From positions 124,001 to 188,000 of the forward strand of contig JAMSLZ010000018.1 in NCBI GenBank assembly GCA_026027325.1: a stretch of 64,000 bases of DNA, read 5' to 3'. The notes beneath the pieces are model-generated. The model was not told the DNA's origin, searched no databases, and saw only the letters and a list, made by a program, of their open reading frames with translations. The position numbers and the translations under genes are program-made. Shown piece after piece: positions 47,834-61,310 of the stretch (the stretch's first letter is position 1; every line of letters starts with the position of its first letter). This DNA comes from Actinomucor elegans (Eukaryota > Mucoromycota > Mucoromycetes > Mucorales > Mucoraceae).

Positions 47834-49183
47834 GGTAATCTAAAAGCTCTATTAGCGAAATGCTTCAAGGGTTGTGAAGGGTATGAAAAAAATATCATAA
47901 AAGGCAAGCAGCCGTCACGTAGCGGAAATCCAAGTATATCTTCTACTCAAATATATGATTGGATATCGGTAATTCAACAATGCAGCGCCTCCATAGTGAT
48001 TATCGTTTGTTGTCGAAATACTTTGATCGATTTCTGGATAATATAAAATTTGTTATTGATGCAAATGTATATCAGATGATATAAAAAAAAAGTATGTAGT
48101 ATCTCCTTCAATTAGTAGAAGTTTATGGTTAAGAGCCAGATTTTTTAATGTTTTAGAAATACAATCATATCTTGGGCGTTTTAAACTGCATAACTTCCCA
48201 CAAGAGTTAGTTTATATACCATCAGAAGTACAGGGCCTACGATGCTTATAAGGTAGTCTATGTAAATGCCGTCTATGGCGTAAAAACGAATATTGAAGCT
48301 TAGTCAACATCAGAAACAAGGTGTCCTACAGGATGCCCTTAGTTTTTCTTTTTTTCTTTTTTTTCGGAAATAATCCCATTTTGGTCGTTTCTAGCTGATC
48401 TCCACAGTCTCGGTTTAATATCGCCTCTGGTGATCAGTGAAGTTCAAAAGGAACTACTGAATTTACCTCGGAATATTATTTAACTAAAATACCACAGTCA
48501 TATTACGTGTTGGTGGTTAGCAGTAAAACTCGCGCATTTCTAAATGTAATTCTAGATTTATGATAACCGATTCCGGTCAAAGATCGCATCGGACAAGCGT
48601 CCCATACTCAGAATGAGTCACTGTATCAGTTAGAGCTTTTATTTAGCTGGACTACAATCAATATGTTATACTTTTCAGGGTACTATATAACTTTCATATA
48701 TGTCGTGCCACAATGAGTATTCAATGTCGCAATGATTGATTATCAGTATATATATTTTAATATAACTAGTAGTTTGCGTTCAAATGAAGCACTGAATTCA
48801 TTAAATAGACCATGAAGACATAGAGAGTGGGATTTTACTCATATCAACAATAATCTCATGATACCTTTCATATACTGACTTGTTCCATCAAAAATGAACT
48901 ACCTTTGTCTGCAAAAGGAGGTAACTGCAAATCAGTATAGCTCCCATCAGTGAAAGATCACTGGAAAAAAAAAATTGAATCAACTCAGTGGCTCTTTATC
49001 TATAGCAGAAAGATCTACGATCAAGTGATAGATGAAACTAATTCTCAAATACGTTAGAAACTCTCATAGGATTCTATTGATAAAACAAAATAGTAGTACG
49101 ACGTTGGTTAAACAAATATGAAACGAGGTCCCTGAAATGCATTGTTTCAATAGTGAGAAGGGTATATCCACGTTTATTACAAT
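47834..49183. other. Intergenic region, nothing recognised
   Basis: AT-rich. A copy of the dispersed motif (GGTCAAAGATCGCATCGGA) is at about 48576-48594, followed by ATAACTTTCATAT near 48687, a pair also seen together near 45740-45810. T/A runs occur near 48348-48365. Confidence 0.5.
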
Positions 49184-50671
49184 CTAGAGCATTCTATCTA
49201 CAACGTTCAAAGCTAAAAACACGACAAAAGTACAGATAGGCACGCAAACGACACCATAACTCCAGAACAGCATACGTAGCATTTCTTCTTCAAATATATG
49301 ATTAACTTGTGTAATTTGCACCAGATTGATAGCTGTAGGAGTACAACCCAAGACAATCATCATGGTAATAAACACTGGATCACTTGCTAATGTCGACCAT
49401 GTAGACCCATAGAGAACAAACAAAACAACGATCGGTACAACCAAGAAGGGCATCAATACCATTCGAACTGCAATTGCAATTGCTACAGGCTTCTTCATTT
49501 CAGGTGAAGCAGGATGTTGGGATTCTTGAATAGAAACCAATTGTGCACCTAAACAAGTTAAAATGAGGGGTACAGCAGCTTTACCACAGCTCTCAATAGC
49601 CTTTGTGAAAGATGGATACAGGAATGATTGTTTGTCGTACAATAGTGGCTTTAATGGGGAGAGTCCAACGAGTAAAGCAAAGAAGGCAGCGTACAATGGT
49701 GGAGACATGAAACTGTTAATGCGTTTGACAAATGTGTGGAATAAACTGGGTTCTTTTCTGGATGTGTGAGGAAGCTCTGGAACAGCTTTTTGTTTGTTTG
49801 TTTGAGGCAATAAACTAGTGTTTTCATCTGCAACTGAAATGGTCACTGCACTGAGCTGTCTTGGTGGCATTCCATCACGAGCTCTAGTGGTCAACAAATC
49901 CTCATCTTCGGATGAAGAATTGTTCTCGAATGACTGATAATTAGTAGTATGTCGCTCTTCGTCTTCGTGAATGGTAGAAACATCGTCATCTTCATGCTTC
50001 CTTAATAGTTGATATCCATAAGACCAACGAATCAAGTTACCAAAGATCGCAAAGAACAAAGTATAAGAAATACCTCTACAATATGAAAACAATGTTAGTA
50101 ATTATATATAAAGACATAAAGATCCTGTACCTTGCAGCAACTGTCTCAGGTGTGTCATCCGTGCCCCAGTACAAAATATGAGCAGCTTCAGATACTGCCA
50201 AACTAGATATAGTAGCGATCGGCAGCGAATTTGAATTGGAAAACATGACACAGGCCAACACAAACCGACGGTAAGGTGCACTTAAACCAGCCAATCGAGT
50301 GACGATTTGACTGCTCGTGTAGTTCAAGATAGCGAATACCAAATAGAAGCAAGGAATAGGCCAAAAAGCCAAGAGCTTCTCAAAGGATATAATTGAAGCA
50401 ATATTGGAGAACAAGAGACAGGGTGTAAAAAAGACCAAATTCACCTTGGATAGCCACTAAAAACACATCATGTAAGTCAATTGGATGACTTGCAAAAGAA
50501 TGACTTACTCTTTGTTTATCCATGTTAAAGTATCCTTTCTTGGCCAGCACACTGCCAAGGAATACCACTACCATGACCTGTAGAATAGCCTATACGCCGA
50601 ATTAAGCTTCTGTCAAATCATGGATATAGCTACAAGCTTACCTGTATGGCTGCTATAATCAAATTAAGCAT
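49184..50671 (-). CDS. PIN/auxin-efflux-carrier-like membrane transporter (Ecm3-type)
   Basis: Four exons (50671-50642, 50589-50509, 50456-50131, 50075-49184) give 442 aa. Fungal members (yeast YBR287W/Ecm3 type) lie in the ER or vacuolar membrane and their substrates are unknown. An N-terminal bundle starts MLNLIIAAIQAILQVMVVVF; KVNLVFFTPCLLFSNIAS is the family's conserved second-third helix segment. CVMFSNSNSLPIATISSL carries the N-S-N signature. A hydrophilic loop of about 110 residues rich in Glu/Asp/Ser separates the two halves. The C-terminal half includes MMIVLGCTPTAINLVQITQ, the second crossover motif. The first exon codes just ten residues; its ATG is the only one giving an in-frame GT-AG join. 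Confidence 0.9.
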
Positions 50672-52807
50672 TAAAAATATAAAGTCGAAAAAGTGTAAAG
50701 AAGTAATAAGAAAGCAGAAAGAAAAAACTTATTTATAATAATTTACTATTTACCATTGCAAAAAGAAAAATCCGGTAATTCCAATCTAGTTTGTTTCATC
50801 CCATTATTTCATTATAACGACGATACCTACGCCTCTTTTACCTTTTGTGAAACGGAGCCTAGTTTTACCTTGCCGATTGGCGGGTTATCGCTGAAAAACT
50901 TGCCATTTCCAAATATTAAGCCTTAGATAGCTTAGCCAAGTCTCTATGATATAATAATAGTGGCGGCGATCTCTTTATAAATGTATATAAGTTAGAGGAT
51001 ATCCTATCATATACTTGCCTCTTATGTCACTTTGTATTCGCTGCATAAACACTATGTCTTACTGAGCATGCATTAGCCAGTTAAAGACTGGTGGAATCTA
51101 GTCTTTCCACGAACCAAAACGTTTCTACAGCAACAAAAAAAAAGAAAAAAGCATTGAGTATGAAATACATATTGCGGAGCTTGTCGGATGAACCTCACAT
51201 GGTGAGCTACCTTCATTGATAACCAGGTCTTATCTTAAAATATCTCTTTTTTTTTGCGAGGGAGTCTATGCCCCAGCTTTATTTCATTTCTTTATAACAT
51301 CAATTAGCAAATGGCCAAAAAGAAAGTATAAACAAAGAAAAATTAAAGAGAAAGATTTAGAATACGGAGAAATATAGTAAGCCTATTGATTACTTTGGCT
51401 CAAATTTAGCTGCGGTTTTTAGTCAAGTTAGAAGTTGTGTTATCATCTTGATTACCATAACGGTATGAACATAATATTATCAAATATGAAGCCCCAATGT
51501 GATTGTCAAAAGCATTGAAGCGATCAAACAAAGAATTGACACATTACAAGAGAGTGAAGCAACAGAGACGATCTTCAAGAGAGGATAGATGTATTTACTG
51601 ATAAAAACGTCTCAACAATTAGTACTCGTATCCTCAACTGAGTTTAAAAACGCGCCATTGTAATATACTCAATTTGGGGATAGAAACTCTAATCAATTGA
51701 CTGATAAAAAAAAATGCGCACGCGTTATTCAATATAAAGTAAAGTATTGCAATAGATCTGAGGTTTTGGTAGATGCAGTAGTCCACACTGATCATGAACT
51801 GCGATCCAATTGCTTCATTAAACTGAGATCTGCCGAGATCGCTCACGCGTTGAATAGGCACCATGCTAATGATATTTTAAGCTAGGGGTTTTTTTTTTTA
51901 TAAAACTTTTCAGTGTGGAACCATAGCTATAAAACTTTAAATCGCGATATACAAGTAATGAATACGCATCTGTACCTCATATTATCAATCAAAGCAGTAG
52001 AGGATCAAATTCTCTTTTGGATGATATAGTAAGAAAGCAAAAGATTGCAGGAGATAAAAACTCAATTACAATTGGATTTCCTTAGCGCTTTTTTATGTTA
52101 CCAAACGCTTGTGAAGTTTTATCCGTTGAAGAGCCTATTTTGTTTTATATAGTTTCTGAAATTCAAAGCTTTATTTCAGTTCTCAGTTTAACTTGATGTG
52201 TCTTTTGATTTTTTTTTTTTTTTTTTTTTTTTGGTAGGAAAGATTCTATTTTGTAAGATACTTTAAACGTTAAATACAGGTGGAAGAAAAAAACTATTAT
52301 AATAAAATTAAAAATTAATTTGAATTTGAATGAAAAAGAACTGAAGAGGTGATTATAAAAAAAAAGTCTATATTTTTTAGATTTCAAATTTTTTTGCAGT
52401 GATGGTAATGGGTAGTGAAGGAGGACCCGTTTTTTAATTGCCTTCCGCCAATCAAGTTAAATCTCTTTGCATCAGCTTAAGGGGTAAATCATCATCGCTC
52501 AGTAACAAATTGAATCAATTTAGACCACTATGAGTGTTCAATAAATGCACTGTATAGACGTTATATATATATGAAAGGTACACATCAACTCAACTTAAAT
52601 GTAACAATAACTGCTTCATGTTTACAAAAAAAAAAAACTAATGCAATACGATCCATGACTGAAAAAAGTGATTTACATTTAGTTATTATGCTGAATCAAT
52701 CTAGATTTTTAGTTGTGTTCGCGTCAAATCCATCAACTGGAAGAGTTGCACTCCATCATAGCTGGAGGCTACAATCCAATCCCTTTATTCAATATAAGGA
52801 TAAACGT
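50672..52807. other. Intergenic region, nothing recognised
   Basis: About 2.1 kb, AT-rich. T runs at about 51245-51255 and 52208-52231. ORFs at 51634-51885 and 52571-52825 show no domain. No repeat beyond homopolymers. Confidence 0.5.
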
Positions 52808-53202
52808 TTAAGCAGATTTAAATAAAAGAATGGCAATTTGACCATGGTAAAAGTAAATAAAGTGTTTGGATTCTACACCAAAAGAAAAAAAAGATACATT
52901 AGTAGACAGAAAACATAATACATGCTGTCACTTACCATGTGTGACGAAACTACCAAAGTTACGACCAACGACACAGTGCCAAGTAGGTCCTATAATGGCA
53001 ATATGTTTTAAATCTCTTGCATCTGTCTACTCTGAAGTCATCATCTCTTACCGTATTTACGATCGAATTCACGCTTAATGTGTGCTGCAATATCCTTTTC
53101 AATGTTGAACTTTTCCAAGGCCTGTGTTGAGCATTCAATAGCCTCTTGTTGCATTTCCTCGCTCATGTCAACGCTCTTCACAACAGCTTTGGTATCAGAC
53201 AT
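52808..53202 (-). CDS. DYN2: Dynein light chain LC8-type
   Basis: Three exons (53202-53052, 52989-52936, 52872-52808) give 89 aa, exactly the LC8 length. LC8 is a dimeric hub that binds dynein intermediate chain and many partners. The sequence is nearly invariant across eukaryotes: [20 protein letters not shown], then [36 protein letters not shown] and [16 protein letters not shown]. One difference is YHGQ where most have YLGQ. Introns are GT-AG, phase 1. Confidence 0.97.
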
Positions 53203-54246
53203 CTTGTGATCGCGTTAGTAATTCGTTGGATATAACCTTACTTTTTAATTACCTTTGTAATATATTCAGTTATAAACCAAGATTAGAATAAAAAAGGGGA
53301 CGAATAGGTTAAATAGAAAAATATTACTCTTAGGAGTGATACAGAGAGACCGTGTCAGAGAGAATAGTCACTATCCTCGAGGTTCTCATTAAAATTTTCA
53401 TTCCCAGTTTTCACATTTGGCATGGATACTGTAGTATTACTCGCTCTTTTTCGATATTCCTGTCAAAAAAGTCTTTGAAAAGCAAGCAACAGGTTCAGTG
53501 CAGCTATATGACTGTCAAAACGCGTCTTTCAGTAATCGTACAGCTGTATGATATACTAACCATAGCCGTTGTATGATTTTTTTTCTATGATCTTCCATTT
53601 CTCCCTATTATTCAGTGTTGTCATTTGATATGTGAACCAACACTGATCCATTTCGATCCACTGTAACTGATTTTTGTGGAACTAAATTCATTGGCTAGCT
53701 GAAATTGAACATACGGATCCATGGCCATGGTACATGACAGGAATGTTTAAAATCTAACCATACCCAGCTTAACAGGTTATCAAAATAGGACTTTTATTCC
53801 CGAGTAAAACGATTATATAGGACAGGGTGTGTCCCCTCGAATGAATGCTCCTTCACAAGTGTTGATGTACTACTAATAAAGATGTTAGGTAACTCCAATC
53901 AAAACATGTTTTTTTTTTGCTTTCTGAAGCTACACATTTCCTATTGTACTTTCACAGAGAGAACATCATTTTAAAGAAAAAAAGCTTAGCTGTCTCTACA
54001 ATTGTGATGAACATTTCAAAACTCACGTTATGTAATCATCACCTATAATACTCTAATTTTTACAGGTGGTGTTTTATCCATATAATCCAGCTTAAAGATG
54101 AACGTGGCATAGATATTCATCTCTAGACCTCTCTTCAATGTCGCTTTTGATTAATATTCCATATTCCAAATGTTGCAACATTGGGCAAAACCAAAGATCA
54201 GTTGAAAGTATTTTGTTCGCATATCGACCTTCATTGGTCTAAACTT

Positions 54247-54286
<40 letters not shown>

Positions 54287-54694
54287 CACTCAACAAAGCC
54301 TATCATTAGTGTAACATCAGACAAAGTTAACTTACAGGACTGAGAACCAGCTGAATAGTTCTTTTATACTTGGCGCAATCTCAAGGGACTGCTTCTATCG
54401 ATTCTTTCTAGCTGTCAAAATCTTTCAGCCAAACCATTCATAAGCCCAAGTGCGATCTGAAACAAACAAACAAAGAGGTCATTTATCTAATATTTATAAA
54501 ATAACATTCCACAAGCGTATATATATATTTATGTTAGTAGAAATGATCTAGATTTCAGGTGAGAGAATCAAGAATTCCATGCAGAATAAGCTTCTGTAAA
54601 AATGCTTTTTGTAGTAATACCTTTCTTTTATGGATGATAATGACGGATGAGATTGATATAAAGTACATTGTGATTGAATATAATACAAAAGGTC
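53203..54694. other. Intergenic region with a 40-nt T tract
   Basis: No gene recognised. T40 at 54247-54286 is the longest homopolymer in the window. ORF 53352-53576 is not convincing. Confidence 0.5.
54247..54286. repeat. Poly(T) tract of about 40 nt
   Basis: Uninterrupted T run, prone to length error in assembly. No flanking duplication was seen that would mark a retroposed poly(A) tail. Confidence 0.85.
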
Positions 54695-56383
<1,689 letters not shown>

Positions 56384-56818
56384 GATCTTGTTGGGTAAGG
56401 GAAGAGCTTTGTTATTGTAAGAAAGAAAGAGAAAAGTGCTTTTCCAGCCCCTCTAAGCTAGCAATCTACTGCTTCTGTCACATGATGCGGTTATAGAGCA
56501 AGGTAGCATCATACCATGCATTACGCCCAGACCCGTTTATTCTTCCTGCTAAAAGAAAAAAAAACTTGATAGGATGCTCTTAGGTTTCATAATAATATAG
56601 TAGCCAGTTATCTCGGGCCTTTATAATCCATAAAATTTAGAGTGATAAAGACAAAAAAAAAAAAAAAAAAAAACGCTGAGCTATGCAGTAAATACTGACT
56701 ATCTTCAAAAACTGCCATCTCATCTGTTCTTAGCAAGTTACACTAGTACAAAGAGTGTGCTATGATCATGACATTACATCAGTGTTAGGTTATACATGTG
56801 CTTTTTATTATACAAAAC
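56384..56818. other. Short intergenic region
   Basis: Between the STK32-type kinase start and the HBS1 stop. Contains an A run of about 20 at 56654-56673. Nothing else recognised. Confidence 0.55.
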
Positions 56819-59800
56819 TCAAGATCCAAAGGTCAAAATCTATTAAACAGTAAGTACATTGTATATACTAATATTCAAAAGACCTACCTCATTCACTACA
56901 CCTGCAGCAACTGTTTCACCATCCTTACGCAGCATAATGCGGCCCAATTGCTTATTGTCCTTGAAAGTCTCCAAAGGAATGGGTCGTTGGGATAACTTGA
57001 CCTGCACCTTGGCTGTCATACCCTTGGTAAGTACGCGAGGATTTCTCTTTGTTACTTGGCCTGTTGATTTATCCAAAACCTCTATCAGCTTGATGATTGA
57101 AGCAGGTTCATCCAAACTGCCGTGATGAAGTACTACTGGATATCCTGGTGTAATAGGGATTCGAATGTCAAACACAACAATCTGTGCTTCAAAAGTCGTA
57201 GTTACAGGTACAGGTTTTGCTCCAGTACATAATACACAGCCATTACTTTATACAATCGATTAGGTCCAATTGCTTCACAGGCTGCAAATGATCCTTACCT
57301 CAAATGCATGATATCTAAATTGACTAGGGTCATTAATACAGAATCGCCTGCAGCTGCCCAAGTTGCTGGTTCTTCATTGACTTGCATCGCTATCGAACAT
57401 ATTTAGTTGTGATACTATTTAACATACTTCGAAACTTACTCTTGACATAACCGGTTTCATTACCAGGTACGACCATCACTTGCTCACCCACTTGTATTGT
57501 ACCAGATTCAATATTACCAGCAACAGAGACGCCTCCACTGCTACCAATACCACCCTTAAAGAAATCAGTAACACGCATTCTTAAAGGCTTATCCAACAGT
57601 CGCATAGGTGGCTCAAACTTGTCGATTTGTTCCATCAAAGACGTACCATCCTTGTACCAACACGTCAATTCAGGCACTACGCTTCTCTTGACCAAGTTTT
57701 CACCTGTCAAACCAGATACTGGAACAAACACAACATTGGACTTTTTGAAACCCACCTGGTACAAATAGGTGCTCAACTTGAGCTCAATCTCTCTAAACCG
57801 ATTTTCAGCCCAACCTGCCATATCCAACTTGTTGATCGCTACAATCAACTGTTGCACACCCAAACTACGAGCCAGTACCGCATGTTCTTTGGTCTGTCCA
57901 CCCGCATCAAATCCAGCTTCAAACGCATTGGTAGATGCATCCACTACCAAAATAGCTGCATCCGCTTGTGCAGTACCCGAAATCATGTTAGGAATGAAAT
58001 CTCGATGTCCTGGCGCATCCAACAACGTAAACTGACGATGTGCAGTTTCGAAATGGTTGGTAGCAATATCCATCGTAATACCACGATCACGTTCTTCACC
58101 CGTTTCATCTAGAACCCAAGCATAGGCAAAAGATCCTTTACCAATCTTTTGTGACTCTCGCTCAAACTTACGCATCGTACGCTCGTTGACTTGACCCAAG
58201 TCGTAAAGGAAATGGCCCATCAAGGTGGATTTGCCGGCATCCACATGGCCAATCACCACCAAATTGAGCTTGGGCTTTTCGCCAGATCGCTTTTGATATT
58301 CCTCGGCTACGTTGACCCGTTTGGATGCAGGAATCTTGGCTAAAGGCTCAGTCACCTTGGGTTGAGACGAAAAACCCATCGCATTCATGTCTTGAGTTAA
58401 TTCTTCTTCATCCGATAGGAATTCGACCTGATCTTCCTTGGCAGCTTTGGTGGCTTTGGCAGCGGCAGCCTCGGCAGCGGCTTTAGCAGCTGCAGCCTTC
58501 TTTTCTGCAGCAGCTATCAAATGATAGTAATATATTAGTTTTCAACTTATGGTTAGTTTTTGGGGGTAAAAAAAAAAAAAAAAAAAAAAAAAGAGAGGGA
58601 GGGAGAGAGAGGAGGAGGGAGGAGGAAATGATGATGGTTTAAGCCTTTTTGCCACCACGTTGACTTTGGGCTGCTATGACAATATCATCAGGACTAGGTT
58701 GATCAAATTCGAATACATGAATACAACTGGGCTTTTTTGTGGCTTTTTGAAATACATCTTGAGCATTAAACACTCTTTCAGGTTGTGGTTTAAATAGGAA
58801 TTGAGCAGCGGCGGATGGTTTTGCACAAAGAGGATTGATGAAAAGTTCTTCTTCCTCAAGCTCCTGGTCCTTTTCTGGCTCCAAAACTGCTTCCGTAATT
58901 GGCTTGGAGGCGACAGGTGTCAAAGAAATTGTAGGTGGTTTGGTTTGGCTGGGGGATGATTTGGATGCGAGGCTAGCTAAAGAACCTTTCTTTTCTGAAG
59001 TAGTTTGTCGCGAAGCCAAGTGAGTAAGGCTGCTGGAAGAAGCAGTGCTGCTTTTATGGGCAAGAGAGGTGAGTGATGATTTGGAGGTGGTAGGGTTCGC
59101 TCTTTGAGCTAGTGTTTGCAAAGAAGACAAGGGTTTCTTCGTAGATGCTGAAGCAGATGCAAGTAATGCTAATGATGAAGTAGGCTTTTGTATTTTTTGC
59201 TTCAATTGAGCCAAACTATTGTTATCGTTTGATGTTGATGTTTGACGTGCCTGAGAGAGAGATGCGAGCGAAGGAAGACTTTTTTTGTTACTGTCACTCA
59301 TTATAAATGCAAGGGAATTAAGAGGGAAAAAAAGAAGGAAAAAAAAAAAAGGGATTTCTGTGTAATTTTTGAATTTTTATACCTTTCTTTGCTTCTTCCT
59401 TGGTCTTCTTTTTATCTTCTATCGCCTTTTCTTTGGCTATTTTATCTATCAAAAACATTAATACATTGTTTCCGTCGAGATTCCCAAGAATTTGACCAAG
59501 ATTCATTCTTGATTCTTACCTAGAGCCCATTCTAAAGTCTCCTCTCTATCGAAATAATAATACCATAATGCCTCTTTAATCTCTCTCTCTCCCAAAATCG
59601 TATCATCGCCAATAACACTATATATATAAGCCAAGCCTTCGTCTAATTTTTCCAAATCTTCGTTTGACATTTCGGTTTCGTCGACTATAGATTGATCTAG
59701 TTATTGACATGGGTATTGTACTTTCCTGTAGCCTATTCTTACGTTGGTTTTCGTCATATTCGCTTTCATACTCGTCTTCATCGAGAATATCTGTGTATGA

Positions 59801-59894
59801 TTAAGCGATGAGAATAAAAATATTGATATTACAAAATCCCTAATGAGCTGTTACCATCGATATCCAAGTTTCTAACTGCTCGATGTCTAGACAT
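56819..59894 (-). CDS. HBS1: HBS1, ribosome-rescue GTPase
   Basis: Exons 59894-59855, 59790-59743, 59684-59520, 59445-59383, 58513-57440, 57389-57299, 57245-56888 and 56839-56819 give 619 aa. Hbs1 works with Dom34/Pelota to split ribosomes stalled in no-go and non-stop decay. The HBS1_N domain (about 20-85) reads DEGLAYIYSVIGD and EALWYYYFDREETLEWALD. An Ala/Lys linker leads to the GTPase: GHVDAGKSTLMG (P-loop), DRGITMD (switch I), DAPGHRDF (G3), NKLD (G4) and SGLTGENL. Two eEF1A-like barrels follow. The last exon codes only ILTFGS. All splices before the GTPase are phase 1, and exon 59445-59383 joins 58513 exactly in frame, skipping a nested exon (58639-59301) with its own stop. Including that exon as an internal one is an alternative, using a donor at 58660. 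Confidence 0.92.
58639..59301 (-). CDS. SKI7-like alternative (terminal) exon nested in HBS1
   Basis: Open frame of 220 aa lying in the HBS1 intron between 59382 and 58514. It repeats Ser-Leu-x-x-Leu-Ala words (SLPSLASL, SLALLA, SLTSLAH, SLTHLASR, SLASLASK) and ends with FEFDQPSPDDIVIAAQSQRG, the PSPDD motif that marks the Ski7-type half of composite HBS1/SKI7 genes. It stops six residues later if the intron is retained. A weak GT donor at 58660 would instead join the GTPase exon in frame (QR|AAAEKK). In other eukaryotes such short isoforms link the exosome to the Ski complex. How the upstream exons enter this frame is unresolved: they end in phase 1 but the AG sites near its start need phase 2. 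Its own ATG at 59301, preceded by a CT-rich stretch, may be a separate start. Confidence 0.7.
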   Translation of the reverse strand: MSDSNKKSLPSLASLSQARQTSTSNDNNSLAQLKQKIQKPTSSLALLASASASTKKPLSSLQTLAQRANPTTSKSSLTSLAHKSSTASSSSLTHLASRQTTSEKKGSLASLASKSSPSQTKPPTISLTPVASKPITEAVLEPEKDQELEEEELFINPLCAKPSAAAQFLFKPQPERVFNAQDVFQKATKKPSCIHVFEFDQPSPDDIVIAAQSQRGGKKA

Positions 59895-60534
59895 GGGCTA
59901 TGATTATTGTAGGAAATCTAAAGAAAAAGTTCATAACAAAAACTGCGAGCTTCATTTTTTCTTCAGTTCTGGATTGAGCCAATAAGAACAACGTACTTTT
60001 CTAATGAAATCATGCTTTGATAACAGAATTCACTTATACCGAGGTCTTTTAAGAATTATCCATTTTTTTAAATTTCTCAATTGGTTGGAGGTGATTGAAT
60101 AAGAACATGTGGTGGTGGTGGCCTTGATAGACAGCTCACACACAAAAATATTGAGTTTCTTAAATGCATAAGAATTTAAAAAAAATATGTACACGTATTT
60201 TAAATATTCACGATATTTATTAAGTATAAATTAGGCTCTAAATATACTGCTTTTGCTGCTTTTTTAATTGTTGTTTGGAATATAAATATGGACCTTAGGC
60301 ATACCCCTGGGTGTTTCATCTAAAAATCGCAGTTTTCCGTCAATGATATCTATTAAGTGTCGGAATGAATCAATATATATATAAAAGATCAAATATCTAA
60401 CTCAGACCTAAGTCCCTCGATCGCTTTCGGGGACTCAAAAGTGACGCGTTCTTTCTCTCGATCTGAACAAAACTGATTTCAGATAGAAGCAAACAGATTT
60501 TCTAGCCCATTCATTGTACTGACGCAACTAGAAA
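59895..60534. promoter_or_regulatory. Divergent promoter region of HBS1 and BOL2
   Basis: 640 bp between divergent start codons. T-rich runs and AT-rich sequence; a CT-rich block lies at about 60440-60465 before the BOL2 start. No specific factor site can be supported. Confidence 0.45.
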
Positions 60535-60923
60535 ATGTCCACCAACTCTGGAATTACAACTGAATCTCTCAAGGCTGTTATTGTTGAACGCCTTCAAGCG
60601 CAGCATGTCGTATGTAGTTTGTAATTAACCGATAAACTAGACACTCATAATGTGTACCATTGGATAGGAAGCTATTGATTTATCAGCAGGTTGTGGACAA
60701 ATGTTTGAAGTCATTATCGTTTCCCCTCTTTTCGAGGGAAAGCGTCTTTTAGCCAGACATAAACTTGTGAATGAAGCCCTTAAGGAAGAGATTAGCAAAG
60801 TGCATGCTTTCACTCAGGTAATTTGCTCGTTATAACTATCGATTCTTTGTATCTAATTGCTTTGAATCACAGAAATCCTTTACACCTGAGGAATGGGAGA
60901 AGAAGAAGGCTGAGCAAAACTAA
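60535..60923 (+). CDS. BOL2: BolA-like protein, cytosolic BOLA2/Fra2 type
   Basis: Three exons (60535-60609, 60668-60817, 60873-60923) give 91 aa. BOLA2/Fra2 pairs with monothiol glutaredoxins in cytosolic Fe-S handling and iron sensing. Family marks: [18 protein letters not shown] with the conserved Cys that ligates the shared cluster, [16 protein letters not shown], and the invariant His in [15 protein letters not shown]. No mitochondrial presequence. Introns are phase 0 and GT-AG. Confidence 0.95.
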
Positions 60924-61310
60924 AATCAGTCAAATTAAACAAATGAATAAACGAAGAAAGAGAGAAAGGGAAGGGATTACCAACTCCTCTCATGTACAAT
61001 AGAGATTCCTTATTTTAGATAATTGAAGATGACCAATATTCCAAGTAGAATAGAAAAAAAAAACGCAAGATTTTCTTGGACCTTTGACAAAAATTGAGCC
61101 AACGTTATATAGGATAAGTAGACATGAGGGATAGTTTGCTATGAGGGTCAGTGGCTGAAACTGAGTTAATATCGAATATACTTCTTGACATATTCGATAA
61201 AGAGGTATCTAGACATTATTAGTCAAACAGTCACAAAGACGCGGCATTGAAACCCGAATGATCCAAGCCAAGACTTTGTTCAACTCCTCTTTCTATTATT
61301 CATACAAAGC
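60924..61310. other. Short intergenic region
   Basis: 3' flank of BOL2 and promoter of the EI24-type gene. A run of 9 A near 61050. Nothing else recognised. Confidence 0.5.

Noticed and set aside
54247..54286. T40 tract as the poly(A) tail of a retroposed gene
   Set aside because: No coding remnant or flanking duplication is visible next to it.
57627..58112. Plus-strand ORF of 161 aa opposite the HBS1 GTPase exon
   Set aside because: Antisense shadow of a strongly conserved GTPase.
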